Positions 17,236 through 25,556 of a stretch of 64,000 nucleotides of DNA are shown here, piece by piece (position 1 is the stretch's first letter; every line of letters starts with the position of its first letter). The notes beneath the pieces were generated by a model. The model searched no databases, was not told the DNA's origin, and worked only from the letters and a program-made list of their open reading frames with translations. The DNA is from Ignavibacteria bacterium (GTDB lineage: Bacteria; Bacteroidota; Ignavibacteria; Kapaibacteriales; UBA4661), in contig CANHDJ010000009.1 of the NCBI GenBank assembly GCA_947459425.1, positions 17,781 to 81,780 of the forward strand, in the 5' to 3' direction. Position numbers and translations under genes: made by a program.

Positions 17236-19071
17236 ATGTACTCCATCGAACAAACCGACAAACAACTCCTCGGCACTAGCGCCGCTATTCGTTATCACCT
17301 GCACTTCGAGAATGCTCACCGCCACGTGGTTCGTGTGGTGATGGAAATAGATGTTGCCCACGAAGGCTCATTGGTGCTGGGGTTGCCCGTATGGATTCCG
17401 GGGAGCTACAAAATTCGGGATTATATCTCGACACTCGGCAGTTTTAGCCTCACAAACCAAGATGGAAAGCCGCTTCCGTGGCAATGGCTCTCCAAAAACC
17501 GTCTGGCAGTGCAGGCGGAAAGCGGTATGTTGCGAGTAGAGTATATGTACTATGCCTACGAAAAAGACAGCACCATTCGCTCGTCGCACGTAACAAGAAA
17601 TCATGCGTTCTTGAACCTTGTTACCTGCTGCCTCTACGTGGAAGGGCGCGAACAGGAAGTGCATCATCTCTCGTTTCACCACGACCGCTTGCGCTGGAAG
17701 AACGTTTCTACCTCGCTTTCGCCTGTGAAAGAGGAATTTGCTCCAAATGAAGCACTTGTGCTGGGTGCGCTGAACTACGATATTGTCGTGGATTCGCCTG
17801 TCGAAATCGGCAATCACTTTGTGGCAAGTTTTGAGCATCAAGGCTCGGTCGTGGAAACTGCGATTGCGTACAGAGGAAATTTCAATCCTGAATGGCTTCA
17901 AGACCGCATCAAAACGCTCGTTGAGCGCGAAGCACAGATTTTTGGTGGCTTGCCCTTTGACCGCTATGTCTTTATTATTCATCTCTTTCCGGGAATGCGT
18001 GGCGGCGGCTTGGAACACGCTCGCTCATCAGTGAACGCGATGGATTCGTGGGGCGATACCACAAAGCTGCATCGGCTCTTGTCTCTGCTAGTGCATGAGT
18101 TTTTGCACGTCTGGAACATCAAGCGTATCCGCCCGTTGGAGCTGGGTCCGTTTGATTACAACCGCGAAAATTATACGCGAATGCTCTGGCTTGTGGAAGG
18201 CGCAACGTCGTACTACGACGACCATCTCACGCATCGGTGCGGCTTCTACACGCGGGCTGACTATTTCAAAATTCTGTCCAAAGACCATCTTTCGCCCTTT
18301 TTCCGCCAACCCGGACGCAATGAAGCCAGCATCAAGGATAATAGCTTCCAAGCATGGGTGAAGCTCTATCTGCCGCACGACGACTCGGCGAACCGCAATG
18401 TGTCGTATTATCTACATGGCGGCTTGATTTTCCTTTGTTTGGAATTGTGGATTATTGCCGAATCAAAAGGCGTAAAACGGCTTGATGACGGCTTTCGTGC
18501 GCTTTGGGCGATGTATAAAAAGCGCCCTGAACGTGGGATTACCGAAGAAGAATTTATTGAAGCAGTCGAAAGCGCAACGGGCGTAGCCATCCGAGAAAAC
18601 CTCACCAAATGGCTGAACGGCAAAGGCGACGACCTGCCATTTGATGAGCTTTTGGGGCGATTTGGCTTGGAATGGAAAGAACAAACGCCCACCGAACCCA
18701 CGAAAATCGGCGAGGAAATCCCCGGAATGCCCGTGCTTGTGAAACTCTTCACAGGGCTAACGCTGAAAGCCGAGAGTGGGCGGCTTGTGGTAACACAAGT
18801 AGAAGATTTCTCTCCTGCCTACGAAGCAAGTATTGGTGCGGATGACGAGATTATTTTTGTAAACGGGCAGCGCTGCACATCGGCAGAAGAATTTGACACA
18901 CTTTTGGCAAAAAAAGGCACGGAAAGCGCTTCAGAACTGGTGCTATCATCGGATTTGGGAATGACAACCGTCCATCTTACGCCCAAGCAAATGCCGGATT
19001 TTGCGCTCACGGCGAAGGACGAGGCGAGTGATGAGCAAAAGGCGTTGTTGGAGTTTTGGTTAGCAAGGTAA
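17236..19071 (+). CDS. M61 family aminopeptidase with C-terminal PDZ domain
   Basis: 611 aa. An N-terminal beta-domain (IRYHLHFENAHRHVVRVVMEID, then GLPVWIPGSYKIRDY, highly typical of M61) leads to a gluzincin catalytic domain with HEFLHVWNIKR: zinc ligands H287 and H291, catalytic E288, and the distal glutamate in LWLVEGATSYYDD. The C-terminal ~100 residues form a PDZ domain (GRLVVTQVEDFSPAYEASIGADDEIIFVNGQ). There is no signal peptide, so it should be cytoplasmic. TTG at 17227 is in frame, but the ATG at 17236 is the better start. M61 enzymes prefer N-terminal glycine or alanine. Confidence 0.95.
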   Translation: MYSIEQTDKQLLGTSAAIRYHLHFENAHRHVVRVVMEIDVAHEGSLVLGLPVWIPGSYKIRDYISTLGSFSLTNQDGKPLPWQWLSKNRLAVQAESGMLRVEYMYYAYEKDSTIRSSHVTRNHAFLNLVTCCLYVEGREQEVHHLSFHHDRLRWKNVSTSLSPVKEEFAPNEALVLGALNYDIVVDSPVEIGNHFVASFEHQGSVVETAIAYRGNFNPEWLQDRIKTLVEREAQIFGGLPFDRYVFIIHLFPGMRGGGLEHARSSVNAMDSWGDTTKLHRLLSLLVHEFLHVWNIKRIRPLELGPFDYNRENYTRMLWLVEGATSYYDDHLTHRCGFYTRADYFKILSKDHLSPFFRQPGRNEASIKDNSFQAWVKLYLPHDDSANRNVSYYLHGGLIFLCLELWIIAESKGVKRLDDGFRALWAMYKKRPERGITEEEFIEAVESATGVAIRENLTKWLNGKGDDLPFDELLGRFGLEWKEQTPTEPTKIGEEIPGMPVLVKLFTGLTLKAESGRLVVTQVEDFSPAYEASIGADDEIIFVNGQRCTSAEEFDTLLAKKGTESASELVLSSDLGMTTVHLTPKQMPDFALTAKDEASDEQKALLEFWLAR

Positions 19072-19104
19072 ATTCGTTAAAATAAAGAGCAAAGGAAAAA
19101 CCCC

Positions 19105-19716
19105 ATGTCCGCACAACCCGCACCACAACAGCTTTTCACGATAGAAGAATATCTGGAACGTGAAGAAAAAGCCGCGTACAAAAGCGAATATTACAAAGGC
19201 GAGATTTTTCCTATGGTTGATATCAACCGTGCTTATGACGGTAATGGTGAGGCTCTTGTCATGGCTGGTGGAAGTATGCGCCATTCCAATATTGGCGGTA
19301 ATATTTACCACGCTCTGCGTAAGCGTCTGGCGGGAACATCTTGTCGCCCGTTTAATAGCGATATGCAAATCCATATCCCCGTTGAGCAACTCTTTACCTA
19401 CCCCGATATTTCCGTTATTTGCGGCAAACGCGACCTTTTTCAAGACAAAGCCTTGATGAATCCCCGCGTCATCATTGAGGTTTTATCAGATTCGACCGAA
19501 GGTTATGACAGAGGAGCAAAGTTTCGCTTCTATACAAAAATCGCTTCCTTGCAAGAGTATGTGCTTGTCTCGCAGAATGAGCGCATTGTAGAGGTTTTTC
19601 GTCGCAATGAGCAGCAGCGCTGGGAATTATTCGTGTTTGCCGAAAACGAAAATGTTGAATTAGCATCTGTCGAATGTACGCTCACGATGGATGAAATCTA
19701 TGAAGACACGGAATAG
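19105..19716 (+). CDS. Uma2 family (DUF820) PD-(D/E)XK endonuclease-like protein
   Basis: 203 aa. It opens with FTIEEYLEREEKAAYKSEYYKGEI, typical of Uma2. The core has GSMRHSNIGGNIYHALRKRL, then YPDISVICG and PRVIIEVLSDSTEGYDRGAKFRFY, which give the D...E-x-x PD-(D/E)XK pattern in the restriction-endonuclease-like fold. It ends LTMDEIYED. The family is numerous in cyanobacteria and in some FCB lineages. Its biological role is unclear, and nuclease activity has seldom been shown. It stands between the peptidase and murD without an obvious partner. Confidence 0.92.
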   Translation: MSAQPAPQQLFTIEEYLEREEKAAYKSEYYKGEIFPMVDINRAYDGNGEALVMAGGSMRHSNIGGNIYHALRKRLAGTSCRPFNSDMQIHIPVEQLFTYPDISVICGKRDLFQDKALMNPRVIIEVLSDSTEGYDRGAKFRFYTKIASLQEYVLVSQNERIVEVFRRNEQQRWELFVFAENENVELASVECTLTMDEIYEDTE

Positions 19717-19793
19717 CGTATGAACACTTGCTTTCAAAACATTAACCAAAACATCGCTAACCAAGCAATTACGCATCAAGCAATCCAATAACC

Positions 19794-21158
19794 ATGAACT
19801 ACACCATCATCGGCGCAGGCAAAAGCGGCTTACACGCTGCCTTTCTAGCGCAAGACCTCGGACACAATGTTTTTCTCACCGAAGCAAAGCCGGAAGCGGA
19901 GGCAAAATCTGCCGCAGAGCAGCTCGCAAAACGCAGTATTGATGCTGAGTTTGGCGGACATACGGATAAAGGCTTGAAGGCAGATATCGTCGTCGCTTCG
20001 CCCGGAGTACCGCCCTCGAACCCGTTTATTCAAGAAGCGGAAAAACGGAACATTCCGATTATCAGCGAAATCGAATTTGCGTGGCGGCAGCTTGATACTG
20101 TGCGGAACCCCGTCGTTGCTATCACCGGGACAAACGGTAAAACCACGACGACGGCGCTAACGGCGCATATTCTCAACAATTCCGGCAAAAAAGCGATTGC
20201 CTGTGGGAATATCGGCACTGCGATTACGTCCGTGGTGCGGGGGCTGGAAGCGGGGACGATTTTGGTCGTGGAAGCCAGTAGTTATCAGCTTGACCGCATT
20301 GTGGATTTTCGTCCCGATGTGGCGCTATTGCTGAACATCACTCCCGACCACCTGAGCTATCACGGTACATTCGAGAACTACTGCGCCGCGAAGAATAAAA
20401 TTACTTTGAACCAAAACGAAAAAAATGTGTTAATTTTGAACGCCGATAATGAGCCGTCTTTAGCAGCAGCGGCACATTCTCGCGCACAAATCCTACACTT
20501 CGGCGTACATCCTTTGCAGCAAGGCTTGTACGTATCATCAGGAAAATTGCTCATTCCCCGTGGGCATCCTGATTCACAGCACGCTGATTTTCAGCATAAA
20601 GAGGAACAATTAATGATGGTTGATGAACTCCGTATTCCCGGAATTCACAACGTGTATAACTCAATGGCGGCAGCCCTGGCTGCGCGTGCCTTTGAGATAC
20701 GCAATGAGAATATTCGGGACAGTCTGATGAGTTTTACTGGTGTTGAACATCGCCTGGAATATGTCCGTACCGTGAATGGTGTTGATTATATCAACGATTC
20801 CAAAGCGACCAACATCAACTCTACGTGGTATGCCCTTTCCAGCTATTCCAAACCCCTTGTATGGATTGCCGGTGGTCGCGGCGACAACAACGACTACTCC
20901 ACGCTTGACGACCTCGTGCGTCAAAACGTACGGTGCGTCATTGCTATTGGCGAAGAAGCAGATGCCATTTTTAACCACTTCAGTTCGATGGTGCGGTGCG
21001 TGAAGGCTTCGTCTCTTCAAGACGCGGTTTCTCGTGCGGCGGACTTCGCGGAAAGTGGCATGGCGACGCTCTTTTCTCCGGCTTGCAAGTCGTTTGATAT
21101 GTTTGCGAATTATGAACATCGCGGACAGGTCTTTAAAGAAGCTGTTACTGCTTTATAG
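19794..21158 (+). CDS. murD: UDP-N-acetylmuramoylalanine--D-glutamate ligase
   Basis: 454 aa, normal for MurD, which adds D-glutamate to UDP-MurNAc-L-Ala in the cytoplasm. The N-terminal UDP-binding Rossmann part begins YTIIGAGKSGLHAA. The ATP loop GTNGKTTT is at residues 112-119. The central domain has VEASSYQLD and LLNITPDHLSYH. The C-terminal domain shows EHRLEYV, NDSKATNINSTWYAL and IAGGRGDNNDY. It is followed after 14 bases by ftsW, preserving a two-gene piece of the division/cell-wall cluster; mraY, murG and murC are not next to it here. Confidence 0.97.
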   Translation: MNYTIIGAGKSGLHAAFLAQDLGHNVFLTEAKPEAEAKSAAEQLAKRSIDAEFGGHTDKGLKADIVVASPGVPPSNPFIQEAEKRNIPIISEIEFAWRQLDTVRNPVVAITGTNGKTTTTALTAHILNNSGKKAIACGNIGTAITSVVRGLEAGTILVVEASSYQLDRIVDFRPDVALLLNITPDHLSYHGTFENYCAAKNKITLNQNEKNVLILNADNEPSLAAAAHSRAQILHFGVHPLQQGLYVSSGKLLIPRGHPDSQHADFQHKEEQLMMVDELRIPGIHNVYNSMAAALAARAFEIRNENIRDSLMSFTGVEHRLEYVRTVNGVDYINDSKATNINSTWYALSSYSKPLVWIAGGRGDNNDYSTLDDLVRQNVRCVIAIGEEADAIFNHFSSMVRCVKASSLQDAVSRAADFAESGMATLFSPACKSFDMFANYEHRGQVFKEAVTAL

Positions 21159-21172
21159 TCCATCAAAAAACC

Positions 21173-22324
21173 ATGAATCCACCAGCATTTGTCGCAAACT
21201 TACGCCAGCAAGCCCTTACGCGCTCGCATATAGACTGGATGCTCTTTTTGGCATCGGTCGCACTCATGCTGTTCAGTATTGCGTTTGTGTATAGCGCCAG
21301 TGCGTACTTTGCGGATGTGAAATTTGGTTCGCCGGAGAAACTTTTTGTCTTGCATACAGTCCGCGTGGTGCTGAGTTTGATGATTATTCTGCTTTTTTCC
21401 CGCATTGACTATCATCTCATTTGGAAGTATTCCAAATCCCTCCTGATTTTTTCTTTGGTATGCCTCGTCTTTGTCCTCTTGGCAGGAACAACCATAAAAG
21501 GGGCTAAACGCTGGATTGGCTATGGTCCGTTAAGTTTTCAGCCATCCGAACTTGCTAAATTTGCGCTGGTGATTCATCTTGCGCGTCTTTTGGCGGAAAA
21601 GCAAGGCTATATCAAGGATTTCCAGCGTGCCTTCCTGCCGATGCTTTTTTGGATTGCTGCTTCTGCTGCGCTGATTGCCAAGCAGCCGAATTTCTCCACC
21701 GCAGGTGTTATCTTTATTCTGGGCGTTCTTTTGCTGTTCATTGGCAACGCTAACGTGCTGCATATTGCGGGATTATTCGTGCTGGGTTTGATTGGAGGCG
21801 GTTTGTATGGAATTTCGGCGGATTATCGTATGCAGCGTATAACCGACTTTACGCAGCAATTCAGCTCCATGTTCGACGCGGAAAATGTTCGTAATGTAAA
21901 CTATCAACTACAGCAAGCTATTCTAGCATTTGGCAATGGTGGGGTTATGGGCATGGGACCCGGTCAGAGTCGGCAACGAGACTGGTTTTTGCCGGAATCC
22001 TACGGCGATTTTATTTTCTCCATTATCGGCGAAGAATACGGTTTTATCGGGGTTTTGGCAATTATTATTGCCTTTGCACTCATTCTCTGGCGGGGCTTTA
22101 TCACCGCTCGCCGTGCGCCGGATGATTTCGGACGATTCCTTGCCGGCGGCATCACGATTACCTTTGCGCTCTATGCCGTGATTAACATGGGCGTAACAAC
22201 GGGACTTTTACCGACCACAGGCTTACCACTTCCCTTCATAAGTTATGGCGGTACGGCTATTCTTTTTTCGGCTGCGGCATTGGGTGTGCTGCTGAATATT
22301 TCCGCACAATCTCACAAAATCTAG
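21173..22324 (+). CDS. ftsW: SEDS-family peptidoglycan glycosyltransferase FtsW
   Basis: 383 aa with about ten membrane helices. SEDS signatures are visible: KGAKRWIGYGPLSFQPSELAKFALVI after the third helix, FSTAGVIFILGVLLLF, FGNGGVMGMGPGQS, DFIFSIIGEEYGFIG and the C-terminal TTGLLPTTGLPLPFISYGGT. It polymerises lipid II at the septum with a class B PBP. Assignment to FtsW rather than RodA rests on adjacency to murD as in dcw clusters. It is transcribed with murD. Confidence 0.93.
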   Translation: MNPPAFVANLRQQALTRSHIDWMLFLASVALMLFSIAFVYSASAYFADVKFGSPEKLFVLHTVRVVLSLMIILLFSRIDYHLIWKYSKSLLIFSLVCLVFVLLAGTTIKGAKRWIGYGPLSFQPSELAKFALVIHLARLLAEKQGYIKDFQRAFLPMLFWIAASAALIAKQPNFSTAGVIFILGVLLLFIGNANVLHIAGLFVLGLIGGGLYGISADYRMQRITDFTQQFSSMFDAENVRNVNYQLQQAILAFGNGGVMGMGPGQSRQRDWFLPESYGDFIFSIIGEEYGFIGVLAIIIAFALILWRGFITARRAPDDFGRFLAGGITITFALYAVINMGVTTGLLPTTGLPLPFISYGGTAILFSAAALGVLLNISAQSHKI

Positions 22325-22356
22325 CTCTCCGGCATTTACCTCTCGAAAAATTTCCG

Positions 22357-22364
22357 TAAGTTTG
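22357..22364 (+). promoter_or_regulatory. -7-like element upstream of the family 2 glycosyltransferase gene
   Basis: TAAGTTTG matches TAnnTTTG exactly, 37 bases before the start codon. The base run 20 positions upstream (CATT) is a poor -33, so only the -7 is claimed. Confidence 0.3.
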
Positions 22365-22401
22365 TGATTCTCGTGAATCTCACAAACCAAACGAAATCCG
22401 C

Positions 22402-23166
22402 ATGAACGCTATCACATATAAGGACTGCCTTGTTGGCTTGGTAACATACAATAATGGGGAAGACCTCGAAAAGACACTCGCTAAATTTCCTCAAAACCCA
22501 CCGTACTCCGTCGTTATCCATGTTGATGGCTCGACCGATGGCTCCGATGCTTGCTTAGAACATTTTCCTTACCCTGTAATCCGCACTAATCCCAATCGAG
22601 GTGTTGGAAAAGCTATTAAAAATTGCATTGAATATGCTCGTACTAATGGCTTCAAGGCAGTGGCAATCATTCCCGGCAACAATAAAAATCACCCGGAAGA
22701 ATTGCCGATATTATTTGAGCCGATTTTAAGCGGGAAGGCTGATTATGTGCAGGGTTCGCGCTACTTGCAAGGCATGGCGGAAGAGCGTCGGCGAGCGCAC
22801 ACACCGCTTTTTCGGCTGGTAATGGTGAAAGTTCACGCGCTCATGTTTAGCATTTTGACGGGAAAGCGCTGCACTGATGCGCTTGATGGGTTTCGTGCCT
22901 ACAAAGTAGAAATTTTTGATGACCCCGCTATTAACATTTGGCAAGAGTGGCTTGATACCTACGAGCTTGAAACATACCTACACTATAAAGTGCTTAAATC
23001 CAAGAAGTGGAGATTTACGGAAGTCGCAACATCAAAGACTTACCCCAGCGATAAAAAAACGCTTTTGAACGTGCAGGGGCGAAAATATTCCCATATCCGA
23101 CCATTTATTGATTGGTGGCGTATTTTGCGCCCGTTATTGTATTTGATACTTGGCTTGCGAAAATAG
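22402..23166 (+). CDS. Glycosyltransferase family 2 (polyprenyl-phosphate glycosyltransferase-like)
   Basis: 254 aa with a GT-A fold. The nucleotide-sugar part starts DCLVGLVTYNNGEDLEKTL, has VVIHVDGSTDGSD and TNPNRGVGKAIKNCIEYA, followed by AIIPGNNKNHPEELP. In this family the usual D-x-D-type metal site is replaced by the GNN segment. DYVQGSRYLQGMAEERR and CTDALDGFRAYK resemble dolichyl-phosphate-mannose synthase-like enzymes. There are no strong membrane helices, so it likely acts at the inner face of the membrane on a lipid-phosphate or glycan acceptor. Donor and acceptor are unknown. The GNAT gene follows after 14 bases. Confidence 0.88.
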   Translation: MNAITYKDCLVGLVTYNNGEDLEKTLAKFPQNPPYSVVIHVDGSTDGSDACLEHFPYPVIRTNPNRGVGKAIKNCIEYARTNGFKAVAIIPGNNKNHPEELPILFEPILSGKADYVQGSRYLQGMAEERRRAHTPLFRLVMVKVHALMFSILTGKRCTDALDGFRAYKVEIFDDPAINIWQEWLDTYELETYLHYKVLKSKKWRFTEVATSKTYPSDKKTLLNVQGRKYSHIRPFIDWWRILRPLLYLILGLRK

Positions 23167-23180
23167 GTTGGAGCGGTATT

Positions 23181-23639
23181 ATGACAGAATACAGACGAAC
23201 AATCTCTCAAAATACTGATTTTCAAATGCTTATACAGCTATTGGACAAGCATTTAAGTATGATCAATGGTGATGATGATACATTTTTTGCAGCTTTCAAT
23301 ACAGTCGAACAGATTCATCACGTCATCGTAGCTTATTGTGATGGAAAACCAGTCGGATGCGGGACATTTAAAGGCTTTGCGGATGATACAGCGGAAATCA
23401 AGCGAATGTTTGTGCTTGAAGAGTATCGTGGACGTGGAATTGCACAGGGGATTGTAGCAGAATTAGAAGCATGGGCTATGGAAACAGGTTTTTCGGTGTG
23501 TCTCTTGGAGACAAGCAAAAAACTAGCCTCAGCCATTCGGCTTTATCAAAAGAGCGATTACGTGATTATTCCAAACTATGGTCAATATCAGGGCGTAGAG
23601 ACGAGTGTGTGTATGCAGAAAGTTATTCGCTCGCTTTGA
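23181..23639 (+). CDS. GNAT family N-acetyltransferase
   Basis: 152 aa. The acetyl-CoA-binding motif A is RMFVLEEYRGRGIAQGIVAELEAWA (R/Q-x-x-G-x-G/A pattern), followed by the beta-bulge strand SVCLLETS and ASAIRLYQKSDYVIIPNYGQY. The start at 23181 is supported by TTGGAG about 9 bases upstream; the open frame before it overlaps the previous gene. The substrate is unknown. Its last 17 bases overlap the 3' end of hisIE on the other strand, so there is no room for a terminator between these convergent genes. Confidence 0.92.
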   Translation: MTEYRRTISQNTDFQMLIQLLDKHLSMINGDDDTFFAAFNTVEQIHHVIVAYCDGKPVGCGTFKGFADDTAEIKRMFVLEEYRGRGIAQGIVAELEAWAMETGFSVCLLETSKKLASAIRLYQKSDYVIIPNYGQYQGVETSVCMQKVIRSL

Positions 23640-24258
23640 TGTCAGTAGTAGATTTTGTTGTATGGCGCTCTCGAAGAATATCCAGAACGCTTTCGAGAGA
23701 AATTTCTTTCGCTGCCAGTAAGACCGTAAAATGAAAGAGTAAATCGGCAGCTTCGCCTTTGAAAAGGTCATCATTGCTATCTTTTGCTTCGATGACCAGC
23801 TCTACTGCCTCTTCGCCTACTTTTTGCGCTACTTTATTCATGCCACGAGCAAGGAGTTTGCTAGTGTAGGAGTTTGGCGAGGGATTTGCCTTGCGGTCAA
23901 GAACTATGCGCTCTAACTCATGCAAAAATGATGTTGTGGAGGTGTTTTGTTCACCAAAGCACGTATCGGATCCGGTGTGGCACGTTGGTCCTTCGGGGTG
24001 CGCTTTAATGAGGAGTGTGTCGTTATCACAATCAGGGAGAATTTCGACGACGCGCAGGAAATGTCCCGATGTTTCTCCTTTTGTCCAGAGCCGTGATTTG
24101 GAGCGACTAAAGAAAGTAACAATCCCTTCACGTTGAGTTTTTTCCAATGCTTCGGGGTTCATATAGCCGAGCATCAAGACTTTTTGCGTTATTGCGTCTT
24201 GAATAATTGCTGGAACTAAGCCATCTTGCTTGTCGAAATTGAGATTTGCAGACATCAT
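23623..24258 (-). CDS. hisIE: Bifunctional phosphoribosyl-AMP cyclohydrolase/phosphoribosyl-ATP pyrophosphatase
   Basis: About 211 aa. The HisI half (residues ~5-115) has LVPAIIQDAITQKVLMLGYMN, FFSRSKSRLWTKGETSGH and the zinc/metal segments DCDNDTLLIK and GPTCHTGSDTCF. The HisE half (~120-205) has LERIVLDRKANP, SYTSKLLARGMNKVAQKVGEEAVELVIEA and GEAADLLFHFTVLL. It performs steps 2 and 3 of histidine synthesis. The start ATG (24258) overlaps the cheB stop (ATGA), implying translational coupling to a chemotaxis gene, which is unusual. No other his gene is in the window. Confidence 0.96.
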   Translation of the reverse strand: MMSANLNFDKQDGLVPAIIQDAITQKVLMLGYMNPEALEKTQREGIVTFFSRSKSRLWTKGETSGHFLRVVEILPDCDNDTLLIKAHPEGPTCHTGSDTCFGEQNTSTTSFLHELERIVLDRKANPSPNSYTSKLLARGMNKVAQKVGEEAVELVIEAKDSNDDLFKGEAADLLFHFTVLLAAKEISLESVLDILRERHTTKSTTDIKASE

Positions 24259-25496
24259 ATTTTTGCATTGACGGCATGAACACCAACACAAGCAGCAATC
24301 GCATCGGCAAGCTGTTCAAGAGGCTGAACCTCGTCAGCAATTCCTTCGTCAACAACGGCTTTGGGCATACCATAGACGACGCATGATTCCTCGTCCTGAG
24401 CAATCACATACCCACCTTTGGCATTCAATTTTTTGAGTCCTGCTGAGCCATCGCGTCCCATTCCCGTCATAATCACGCCTACGGCATGACCGCCAAACGC
24501 CTCAACGACAGACTCAGCAGTAACATCCACCGAGGGACGGTGGAGTGTTTCCGAAGGGTCGGGCGTAACATGAATAGTGCGCTGGTCTTTTCCAATTTTC
24601 AAGTGCAATCCGCCCGGAGCAATCAGCACCAGTCCGGGTTCTAATACATCGCCATCTTGTGCTTCGCGGACAACAACGTGTGAAAGCGTATTCAAGCGGT
24701 CTGCGAGAGACTTTGTGAAGTGTGCCGGCATATGCTGGACTATAAGCATACCAACAGGAAAATCCTTCGGCAAACGCGGTACAACTTGGTGTAGAGCAAG
24801 TGGTCCGCCAGTGGAAACTCCGAGAACGATGACTTTTGCGTGTCCGGCTGCTGGACGTTTTCTTCCGGTTAATCGCACTTCATGAAGCGGTTTAGTTTGA
24901 GAAGGTGCTGGAGATGGAGCGGGTGAGGAAATCTCTGCGCCTCCATCCTGCATAGATTGTTGGCGGCGGCGGGCGATGCGCTCTTGGAGAGAGAGGCGCT
25001 CATTACTATCGTCTGCTTTTGCCGGACTTGCTGCCGGGGCAGCCCGACGAAATCCAAGACCTCCCAAAAGTGAAGGGCGGCTTAGACGCGATTTCACACC
25101 AGCACTTTGCGTAATTGCTTTGACTTTACCGACCAATTCATCACGCATGGTTTGCTGGATTGTCAGTGTGGATTGCTTGGAGATAAAATCTACGGCTCCC
25201 AGCGAGAGTGCTTCAATAGTGGCTTCCGCGCCTTCAGTTGTAATACTACTGACCATCAGGACTGGCGTTGGATTCTGCTCCATAATCAAGCGCAGTGCCT
25301 CCAAGCCGTTCATAATGGGCATCTCCACATCCATCGTGATAATATCGGGCTTGAGTTCACTCGCTTTTTCAACAGCTTCTTTCCCGTTATTGGCAAGTCC
25401 AACAATTTCTATGTCCGGCTCGCTTTGAAGCATGGTTGAAAGCGCTTTACGCACAAATGCCGAATCGTCAACGATTAAAACCCGTATTGGTTTCAT
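24255..25496 (-). CDS. cheB: Chemotaxis response regulator protein-glutamate methylesterase CheB
   Basis: 413 aa. An N-terminal receiver domain (MKPIRVLIVDDSAFVRKAL, phospho-acceptor D56 in IITMDVEMP) is followed by a linker rich in A, P, S and R, then the methylesterase domain with the catalytic triad: Ser in LGVSTGGPLAL, His in VQHMPAHFT and Asp in TGMGRDGSAG. It removes methyl or amide groups from chemoreceptor glutamate/glutamine residues. The frame is open to a TTG at 25538, but homology begins at the ATG at 25496. It is 61 bases downstream of cheA and overlaps hisIE. Confidence 0.97.
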   Translation of the reverse strand: MKPIRVLIVDDSAFVRKALSTMLQSEPDIEIVGLANNGKEAVEKASELKPDIITMDVEMPIMNGLEALRLIMEQNPTPVLMVSSITTEGAEATIEALSLGAVDFISKQSTLTIQQTMRDELVGKVKAITQSAGVKSRLSRPSLLGGLGFRRAAPAASPAKADDSNERLSLQERIARRRQQSMQDGGAEISSPAPSPAPSQTKPLHEVRLTGRKRPAAGHAKVIVLGVSTGGPLALHQVVPRLPKDFPVGMLIVQHMPAHFTKSLADRLNTLSHVVVREAQDGDVLEPGLVLIAPGGLHLKIGKDQRTIHVTPDPSETLHRPSVDVTAESVVEAFGGHAVGVIMTGMGRDGSAGLKKLNAKGGYVIAQDEESCVVYGMPKAVVDEGIADEVQPLEQLADAIAACVGVHAVNAKI

Positions 25497-25556
25497 GGTA
25501 TTTTGTATTAAACTCGCTCGTTTGCTAAAATCATTCAATTAAAAAGGGCTTGAAAT

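Noticed and set aside
19105..19716. Uma2 gene plus M61 gene as a defence or toxin-antitoxin pair
   Set aside because: No toxin-antitoxin features, separate ribosome sites, and both families are common single genes.
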